64,000 bases of DNA from Rhyacophila brunnea. Its lineage: Eukaryota; Arthropoda; Insecta; Trichoptera; Rhyacophilidae. The notes under the pieces were generated by a model that ran no database searches, was not told the origin of the DNA, and saw nothing but the letters and a program-made list of their open reading frames with translations. The translations under genes and the position numbers were made by a program. Location of the stretch: the NCBI GenBank assembly GCA_022495005.1, contig JAGYXB010001753.1, positions 1,798,001-1,862,000 of the forward strand. Reading direction: 5' to 3'. Of this stretch, positions 56,367 through 64,000 are shown piece after piece (within the stretch, counting starts at the first letter, position 1; every line of letters starts with the position of its first letter).

Positions 56367-58250
56367 GATTTATTTAATTAACTAAGCTTACGTGAAAGTC
56401 GTTTTCAAATTAAACATAAATTGGTGCAACTATCTGAGCCATCCGATGTTCGCTTTGATATTCCGATGGGGCATGTTTACAAGACAAGAGCGCTGACGAT
56501 ACAAACGAACACTAACGATCGCAATAACTCGTAGGTGAACATCCTTAGGTGTACGTGCAGACCGGGTGTGTATTGCTTGAATTAAAGTTCGGAGTGTCTG
56601 GGTATTGGGAATGTACCCGGAAATGTGATATTCCGCGATTGAAACGACTACAATACAAGGGCAAATATGGAAGTCAGTGGCGCCTGCTGGATTTTGTTAA
56701 CCGTCCCCCCCCCCTTCCGCCTTAAAAATCGATAAAAAAATTCATGATTATTTTTTCAAAATAAATCCTAAACCATTTCCTGCGTGCGCGCCTAACTGAG
56801 AAATAGTTCCTATTGCAATAGTAGTAAGTCGATAAGTGTATGATGCTTATTCGTCAGACAATCTTCACTAAAAAAAAATGAAAACCAGGCTTATTTTTTT
56901 AATTATTTCCAAAAAAATAGCTGAACATTGGTGTAACTTTGAAGACACATGTGGAGCAGCATTCAGAGGTGAGGAAACACCCAGGATAAGGCTCGCGTCA
57001 TAATATTAGCCCATCCCTTTATCCTCGAGTATACCGAGAACACACGGCAATCACTAATGGTTTTCTCACGGATAGGTTATCGAAGTCAATATAGTTATTT
57101 ATTTAATCGGAGTTTGAAAAGTTAATATGAGAGTAGGACGCACATAGGGATGCTCTTTATAAAGACAATACCGGTACTCTTCCATCGATACTTTGATTAT
57201 AAAAAGTATTGACTAATAATCGAATCTTCCACCAAAGTTAACTAGTAAGGCGTTAGTTGAAACTGAACGTAAATAGTAAGTACCTGTGTATCAGTTGAAT
57301 AAATTGGAGACTAAAAAATACTCTGTGTTGACTTCATTGTCTCATGTCTGTATATAAAAAAGTGGCTAGATGTTTTGATGTTTTCCATTGGATACTTAGT
57401 TATCGTGACGGTTTAATTCTAACACATCGTAAGTTAGTTTAACCTAAGTGTTCAGGAGGCAGATAAAACTAAATACATATTTCAAATTACGGAATCAAAT
57501 TCATATACTATTTTTGTTCATATACTAACTATTACTATACTATCATAATTCATATACTATCTTTCACTATTCTTTATTATACTTTAAATAAAATATTCAA
57601 TAATTTTGAAATATAATGTATACTATACAGGACGTACGTACATGTTGTACATAATAATGTAGTTTTATTTACGACTTTATGTAATTGCTCTTCTAAATAA
57701 TATATCAAATAAAGACGATTTCTTAGGTAGGTATATGAAGATAATATACCTATTAATAACCTGCAGAGCACCCTAATCGTGAAGTTTGCTATAAAATAAA
57801 TGAATATATGTAATGCGAAGTGATTACAGCTAATTTAATCATTAACTTTAGTAACAAATTTTCACCGATTTTTTGTTTTTCAAAATTGGGTAGATTGGCC
57901 ATACTCGCGCAAAACAGTTTTAACAATAACGTAATTTTTTCGGATACTACTTAATAATAGCATACGATTTACGGAGATTAGATTAGATACGGAGATTAAA
58001 TTAAACAAACAGATGGATTGTTTACATACACAAATGCTACGAAATAATTTGTCACAAAATTTAAGCCAATTCTGAGAAACGTAAATGGAAAAGACACCAG
58101 AACACATCATTTTTTTTTTATACCGGTCAATTCGTTATAATCAACTGGTATACTAAAACTTACCTCGTTTTTGACCAATCTGTGCTCTTATGCTTGCATA
58201 GAATACATTTCAGTTGCACATATAATAAATACTTACCGTTTTAAAAACCT
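56367..58250. other. Unassigned AT-rich DNA
   Basis: A C-run at about 56704-56714 and short open frames on the minus strand (57577-57771, 57880-58110) are the only features. No domain seen. Confidence 0.35.
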
Positions 58251-58253
58251 TTT

Positions 58254-58570
58254 TCGCACTCGTCGCCAATCGGAGAGCGATGGTCGAGCTGTGAGCACGT
58301 CAATTTGTTTTGTGATGGCGTTGGAGGAATATATTCTTAAATCGTGTAAAGATTACTAAAAAACGTTAAGTACCCATTTACTCGAAAAAGAAAACATGTC
58401 AATGAATAAGTAAATTATTATTATTACTAATATAACAATAAACATAACATTAAAAGGACGCATGTTGAATTTTTATGACAAATTATGTGTTGTTCGCCAC
58501 GCGTCGTTTGCACAATCTGCGTGTCGCGTAGTCACGTTAGATTTAGACCATGCCTCAGCTGAAGTATCAG
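58254..58570 (-). repeat. Dispersed repeat R5, minus copy
   Basis: Inverted relative of 45403-45700: TCGCCAATCGGAGA, CACGTCAATTTGTTTTGTGA, CACAATCTGCGTGTCGCG and TTTAGACCATGCCTCAGCTGAA. Confidence 0.65.
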
Positions 58571-58574
58571 TCGA

Positions 58575-59238
58575 CTCGGATTCTCGACGGAATTTCAATT
58601 TGAGAAATATCTCTCGGCTTTGATTCTGGACGGGTTTTTTTTTTGCATTGCGAGAAAAACCGTTTGATCGGAAAAAGTAAGGGGCAAAAATTTTTTTCAG
58701 TCACGAAACTAAAACAATCACCACGAAAAGGTTAAAGAAAAAACTCTCTTCGGAGTAATAAACTTAACAGTCGTACATAATCGTTGTAACGATGTCTTGT
58801 AAACGGTTCTTATAATGATTACATCACTAGTCGCCGCACTACTAGTATAAAATGCATATAGACACCTAAATTACCTGTATTGTAAGAGCCTAATAATGGT
58901 TTCCTTTGAAAGGGGATGATGGCACACCACATTGGCGGCCATTGTTTTTATTTTCGGTCACGATTCGTCCCTCGCAGCGGTTTATTCGTTGTATTTTTAA
59001 TACAGATCCTTTTATAAGAGTATGTATGGAATCTTCAATCTATCCAAGTAATGGTGTTTGATTGTAGTTGATCGATCTTTCATCTAATGAGTAACTGCGC
59101 ATTTTATTAATAATAATTGAGGTACCTATTGATTGACGATTAAATGAGTAAAAGTGGCATATATAGATTTTTTTTAAATGTACCTACAAAATTTGAAAAC
59201 ACTTCTGAGAAAATATAACCAATAGAAATTTTTTTTTT
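58575..59238. other. Unassigned
   Basis: Weak R6-like words at the start (GAGAAATATCTCTCG). Otherwise nothing recognised. Confidence 0.35.
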
Positions 59239-59239
59239 T

Positions 59240-59330
59240 GAAAAAATACGACACCCAGCAGGAACGAACCTGCGTCTCTCGCGATTCGCGCCCATGTACA
59301 TTGACAAGAATGCTATATGCTATAAGCATC
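59240..59330 (-). mobile_element. tRNA-derived SINE fragment, minus strand
   Basis: The complement reads GCGAGAGACGCAGGTTCGTTCCTGCTGGGTGTCG, with a B-box-like GGTTCGTTCC (59260-59271), followed by a homopolymer run. The A-box side is weak. Confidence 0.45.
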
Positions 59331-59484
59331 ATATTATCTAATGCGACAAATTTTAATTAACGGATCTTACAATACTTTCTGAAGCGCTTTTCTAAATTGA
59401 GTTACTATTGGCAATCGACTTTTGTATTTTAAATCAAAGTAGGTATTAATTAATTCACCAGTGAATTTTTTGGTTATAAAACCC

Positions 59485-59665
59485 TAAAAAATGTCTCGAA
59501 TTTGATCTGAAATGGATTCGGTCGGCAGAAAATTTGGACCGGATGAATTATAAAAAGAAATAAAGATAATCCTGGAGAAATCAATAAAAACCGACTTCGA
59601 ATTCCTGAGAAAAAAAATCTTGAATTCTCGAATTCGAGAAACGAAAAAGGTCGAGAAATCGACAT
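59485..59665. repeat. R6-type CGAGAAAT-rich repeat
   Basis: GAATTCTCGAATTCGAGAAACG and GGTCGAGAAATCGAC resemble 48151-48520. Confidence 0.4.
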
Positions 59666-59791
59666 ATAAAATAAAACTGTTATTAAATAGGTCGATGGTT
59701 AGGTGAAATTAGACAAGATTAGATTTATTTAATAAGTAGGTACATTGCATCATTTTTATTTCGCAATTTCTAGAATCGGTTGCATTTCATC

Positions 59792-59975
59792 GCTGGTTCG
59801 CGGCTTAAGCTTTGGCCTATTGCGTCGTGGATCCCAGTTTCGAACCCGGGGTCTGACAAGTACACATATTGTTTTTCAATTTGTGTATGAGTCAGAGTAT
59901 GGACCTAATAGGTTGAGCAAGTGGCTGACATCCATTTCTCGTAAAAACAAAATTTGTCAATACTCTATGGAGGCC
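59792..59975 (+). mobile_element. SINE family A, copy 2
   Basis: The tRNA-like head (GGTTCGCGGCTTAAGC, B-box TTTCGAACCC at 59838-59847) and the body shared with 23149-23333, including GTACACATATTGTTTTTCAA and GTGGCTGACATCCATTTCTC. Confidence 0.8.
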
Positions 59976-60560
59976 CATATGATCCTATTAGGATCGGACA
60001 GAAAACAAAAAGTTTTAAAAATAGGAACCGCAATGTTCAAGAGTGTTCGATATTTTAAAAAACGAAAGTACACCTTGACTAAATTCATTTGTTTATTACA
60101 CGCATTCCCTCATAATGCCGTTTGACTATCATGTACCGACTCTACCTACCCAAAATGCAGTTATCGTTAACTCGATATCGTGACAGGCCGGCCGAGTCAG
60201 CTGGCGTGTGATGCACATTAAAAATTGCATCTTGAATGCGCCCCACAACTTGCATTATGGTGCATTCAATTTCAGCGGACAGCCCGAACAGCTGCATTTA
60301 AAATGCCACCATTCGAATATTACAGGCATATTATGGTTTTCGAAATCTACCAGTAAAATTGTTTATTTCAGCACACTCTTTGATATCTGTTAGGTCCCCA
60401 TAGTTTATTACAAGCAGTGGCAAGTTTAGGGACGCGAATGATTTCAAGGCGTTCACAATAAAAATTTGAATTAAAAAAAAAACCATAAATTCTAACTAAT
60501 GTACATAACTAGCGTACCTAGTAAAAACAACTAAAATATCTATTATTGAAGATGACAGTG
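59976..60560. other. Unassigned
   Basis: Nothing recognised; the open frame at 60208-60393 has no domain. Confidence 0.4.
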
Positions 60561-60572
60561 GTGGCAGATAAT

Positions 60573-60955
60573 CATGGCCCCCACAAAGGGGGGGCTGACA
60601 GGGCTCTAGCCTGGGGGCCCGGCGTGACGAGTCGACCAGATAAATCATATAAATACACATCACAAATTCTCTCTAATAGTAAAAAAGTTCAGTATTATTA
60701 TTATTTAAAATTATGTGTTTGTACGATACAATTTTTATTAGTGTATCGATACTCGACAAATTCCATATTTCAAATGGATGTAAGTAGGTATTGCGATATA
60801 TAAAAAAAAAAAAACAATGAAAATATACACATCAATTTTACCGCATACACCATTTGGAAAACGCTACTGTGGATCGTCACACTGCCTTTATCCTTAGCGA
60901 TGGGTAGGGGCAGCCAAACATTCTAGCCTAGGGGCCCGCTTCAGGATGTGCGGAC
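60573..60955. mobile_element. hAT-type MITE, GGCCCC family, copy 3
   Basis: A 383-bp relative of 10022-10441, same orientation, with left end CATGGCCCCCAC and a degraded right end (GGATGTGCGGAC). Perfect 8-bp duplication CAGATAAT (60565-60572, 60956-60963). Confidence 0.85.
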
Positions 60956-60963
60956 CAGATAAT

Positions 60964-61200
60964 AGTATTACTGATTTTTTTTTAGTTGACCTACCTACCT
61001 AAGTAGGTATATCTTTGAGTGATTTTGTTATACAGCCCCTTGATATCTTAAAAATAATTCATTATTTAAAAATATAGGTCGCGATAACCCTTTTTTACTC
61101 TATTATCAAATTTGTTTCAAGTTGCAGCTTTTGCGAATTTTGACGGAACCTCTAACTCTAACACGATTCGCGAAACACTGTCGAATCACTAGTTAAACCA
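60964..61200. other. Unassigned
   Basis: Nothing recognised. Confidence 0.4.
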
Positions 61201-61308
61201 GTGTTGCCATATTTTGAAAGTGGAATTATAGTACAGAGCCTCCAAAATTATAGTATTTGGGGATAAAATATAGTACGCGTTACCATCTGTTGAACATGAA
61301 AATTTTCC

Positions 61309-61500
61309 CAATTTTTCATAGTCGGCTCATTTTTATTAGGAGAAATATTTCGCCGCGGGCCGCATGTTCCCTATTTTTCATAGTCGGCTTGTTTTTTTTT
61401 GTTTTTTTTAGGAAAAATATTTCGTCGCGGGCCGCAGGTTCCCAGTTTTTCATAGTCGGCTTGTTTTTTTTTAGGAAAAATATTTCGCCGCGTAACGAAT
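61309..61500. repeat. Three-unit tandem repeat
   Basis: TTTTTCATAGTCGGCT ... AGGA(A/G)AAATATTTCG(C/T)CGCG ... occurs three times, at about 61312, 61375 and 61446. The unit is 55-70 bp because of T-run length changes. Opposed open frames on the two strands across it are repeat by-products. The block sits in a segment that begins with AGTGTTGCCATATTTTGAAAG (61202). Confidence 0.8.
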
Positions 61501-61615
61501 TTTCGAAGACTACTCGATTGCGAAATGGCAAATGCAAAATTTATAGTACTTTTATATTAGATTATAGTACGATTTTCAAACATTAATTAATAATCTTTCC
61601 GAATCGAATCATAGC

Positions 61616-62268
61616 CAGTGTTGTCAACTCTCATACACAAGAATATGCCAGATAGGGTAAAAATTAAGCTAAACGGCAAAAAAATGTTAAATTTTTCTCA
61701 AAATTCAAAATATGTCAAGAAACATCATTTGAAAAACAATGTCATAATACTCATAATTATTAACAATCTTCACAAATACCGAAGTAGAATTTTGTATGTT
61801 ACAACTAATATAATATTGAGTCATAAAACTAAAAACTAATGCAGGTACAAACCTACAAACTTATCTAAAAAATGGTTAAAAATGGAACTACGAACTACCG
61901 CAGGACGCCATTTTGAAAATGTCAGATTTTGTCCAGTTACGAGTCTTGATTGGGTAGTTTTCGGAAGTGCCCCCCCATCCCATTATTCAGATAAGTTTGT
62001 AGGTCCGTACTAGACATAGTCATCGTTTCGTACTTTCTAATATATTTTATTTTATTTGTGAGGTTACAGTACAAAAGACTTGCCATGTTGATTTTCTAGC
62101 AAATTTGATGTAATATCCTAGCTTCATTACGATAAGTTTTAAGGTGTTTGCGGTGAAGAAAAACGCTAGATTTCACGCCATATGGAGTATCAATTTTGCA
62201 AGCTAGATAGATGCCTATTCAAAAATGTTATATTATCTGGCAAGAAAAACGCTAAGTTGGCAACACTG
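61616..62268. mobile_element. R4 (TGTTGCCAAC-type) element, copy 3
   Basis: Left end CAGTGTTGTCAACTCTCAT, right end GCTAAGTTGGCAACACTG, with the AAAAACGCTA word shared by copies 34167-34641 and 35778-36296. The flanking octamers do not match well. No transposase. Confidence 0.65.
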
Positions 62269-62767
62269 GATAGCTACTATCATTGTATCAACATAAAGCC
62301 TTCTATATTATTATAAGGCTGTGATCAACACCATCAATGTATAGGTAAGTACTTAGAATAAATAATATGTACCCAAGTGAATGTATTGAGTTACCTACCC
62401 ACATTATCAACTGTGCCATAATTTTTGCACAAACAAAGGGTCGGCCATTTTATAGGAGGGACATTTTCGGTTCTTCGAAAACTGACATGATAATACGAAA
62501 ATGGCAAGACCTTTCAAAATACAATAGCAAAATAGATTATTTTATCAGATACGTATAGTTATTTATACCTACTATTGAAAGCAATGACATTAGGTATATT
62601 TAAAGGTAAATTAATTATAAAAAAACCTATTATGTCAAAACATGACCAAAGTCATAGATTTTATTTAAGTTTTGGTATATTTCTGTAAATATAAATAAAA
62701 CAAAAAAAAAAATGTTCGGTAAACAAAATTAATTAGCATGCTAGGCGAAACATAAAGCTTCCACGGA
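62269..62767. other. Unassigned
   Basis: Nothing recognised. Confidence 0.4.
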
Positions 62768-62970
62768 GTGGAGGTTGTATTAAAAATTACATTTTTTTTA
62801 AATATGGATACTTGTTGGACATTCGCCCAATACATTCAGTCGTCGCACTGGATCAAATATACCTGCATTAAAAAACAACATGGATTTATTTTTGACAAGC
62901 CGCTGGTTCGATCCGGCTACTTATTTATACAAAGACGGCTGCTCTACGCACAAGGCCAACGTGTGTGTGT
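62768..62970 (-). mobile_element. tRNA-derived SINE, family B, minus strand
   Basis: On the minus strand the head reads GCGTAGAGCAGCCGTCTTTG and, about 25 bases on, a B-box-like GATCGAACC. This resembles the head at 10550-10650. The 3' tail complement GAGTGGAGGTTGTAT is shared with SINE family A, so the two families may share a tail. Confidence 0.55.
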
Positions 62971-63067
62971 ATGTTTTCTTAGACGGACCAAAATCAACGT
63001 ACTAGGTATCAATGAAAGCTTGTCTTGGAAAAATAAATTCAAAAATATAATTCATTCAGTTTCATGT

Positions 63068-63170
63068 CAACCAGGGAGCACAAAATTAATGGGAACCGGC
63101 TTACCCCATTGGTTGTGGTCTCAAGCGTGGAAAAATATGGGATAAACTTACACACGTGTTAAAGAATATT
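63068..63170 (+). repeat. Dispersed repeat R2, partial copy 3
   Basis: CCAGGGAGCACAAAATTAATGGGAACC and GGATAAACTTACACACGTGT resemble 6100-6200. Confidence 0.5.
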
Positions 63171-63373
63171 ATGTTATTTTTAATAGTTACATCTGTCGCA
63201 TAATGATATAATGCATTAAAGTATGTCACGTAAACATAACGCGCATTCAATATTTGAGGATAGTCGGCCCGCTTTGCGTCCCTTGATTTTACGACCCTAA
63301 AGTAAAAAAGCGAACAGTGCTTCAAAATTCCTACCACGCCTGGTAGGGTAGGTCCGGTTCCCATTTATTTGTC

Positions 63374-63644
63374 ATCTATTCTATACACAAGGCTACTATC
63401 GGCGGCTATCGAGGGTAGTTTATCATGTTTATGTATTGAGGGGTTAATTGTTACAATAAGTTAACCGTCTGAACTGTCAAAAAGTGCTATATTTTAACAA
63501 CACCTCTCTTGCCTGTGTTAACTTTTAGAGCGAGATCGACAGTTTTGACAGCTAACTTATTGTAATAATTATAATAAATCAATACATAAATATGATAGAC
63601 TACCCTCGTTAACCGCCGATAGCAGCCTTGTGTATGGAATAGAT
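63374..63644. mobile_element. Foldback MITE, divergent relative
   Basis: An imperfect inverted repeat over about 270 bp: ATCTATTCTATACACAAGG / CCTTGTGTATGGAATAGAT. The centre GTGCTATATTTTAACA..CACCTCTCTTGCC resembles the loop region of the 306-bp foldbacks. No target duplication is clear. Confidence 0.6.
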
Positions 63645-64000
63645 GCGCTGACGTGAGAGAAAAGACAAGATAAGTACGTTGGTCATTAACCATTGATTAC
63701 GTTGGGCGGTCCTATTCTTTTCTGTAATCCATGTTATAAAAAAAACTAATAATTACAAATATCATGAAAATAATATTAAACTTATCATGCCCATAAACAA
63801 TAGACTGCACCTGTACTTAGATTTTTTATCAAATCAATGGAATTAATTTTTAGTTCAACGAAATGGGTATGGTAGGTAAATTTAAAAAAAAAATATGTAG
63901 GTATAAAAAACAGGACGGAAATTAATCGATGTTTTGTGGTTTATAAGCAATAATATTTAAATTGGCGTATCAGTGAAGCATTGTAGTAATTCTAAATATT
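63645..64000. other. Unassigned
   Basis: Nothing recognised to the window end. Confidence 0.4.

Noticed and set aside
62768..63145. 125-codon frame
   Set aside because: Covers a minus-strand SINE and an R2 fragment; no domain.

Overview
The window is AT-rich, gene-poor nuclear DNA of an insect, most likely an aphid or another hemipteran. The basis is the pervasive TAGGTAGGTACCTACC-type words (dense at 18890-19520), frequent ATAATATTAT words, eukaryotic transposon families (mariner, hAT, pogo/Tigger-like, Helitron, Ty3/gypsy-type LTR element, tRNA-derived SINEs, LINE and Penelope-like fragments) and no bacterial gene organisation. The organism call is inference from composition. No complete host gene was found. 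The only possible host-type coding piece is a short THAP-domain first exon at 35383-35453, and THAP domains also occur in transposons.

Layout. 1-6090: mostly unassigned, with a hAT-type MITE at 4867-5271. 6091-15821: two almost identical mariner copies (6460-7762 and 14531-15821), a pogo/Tigger-like element (8219-9391) split by a hAT-type element with a clean 8-bp duplication (8411-9139), a second GGCCCC-type MITE (10022-10441), a 306-bp near-perfect foldback (12242-12547) and dispersed repeats. 15822-27650: Penelope-like tail, SINEs, a 2.67-kb decayed hAT element (18150-20817), a second copy of the hAT-type MITE (21362-22050), a LINE 3' fragment (25750-26115) and another decayed hAT element (26930-27647). 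27651-41439: hAT-type and TA-flanked MITEs, a perfect 85-bp inverted pair of Penelope-like tails (30639-30814), compound foldbacks, the THAP exon and a TTAA-flanked foldback (38308-39122). 41440-43310: a precisely bounded, internally deleted Helitron. 43311-49850: repeats, the second 306-bp foldback (45072-45377) and a hAT element (46969-47819).

49860-56366 is a three-layer nest. An outer element with terminal inverted repeats holds a TTAA-flanked foldback, which in turn holds an LTR retrotransposon (50815-55600; LTRs, 4-bp duplication, tRNA-Leu-type primer site, polypurine tract, gag with zinc knuckle, protease, integrase). Its pol region carries, between a remnant of the RNase H end and the integrase, a macrodomain of the TARG1/OARD1 type. 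The lysine and aspartate that correspond to the catalytic pair of human TARG1 are both present. Reverse transcriptase and most of RNase H are missing from this copy, and one frameshift cuts the macrodomain. This ADP-ribosyl-hydrolase-like domain inside a gypsy-type polyprotein is the most notable observation in the window.

56367-64000 is mostly unassigned AT-rich DNA with SINEs, the third GGCCCC-type MITE (60573-60955), TIR elements of the TGTTGCCAAC type and a degenerate foldback (63374-63644). None of the transposon genes seen is fully intact. The window is best read as layered insertions with host genes outside or very sparse.
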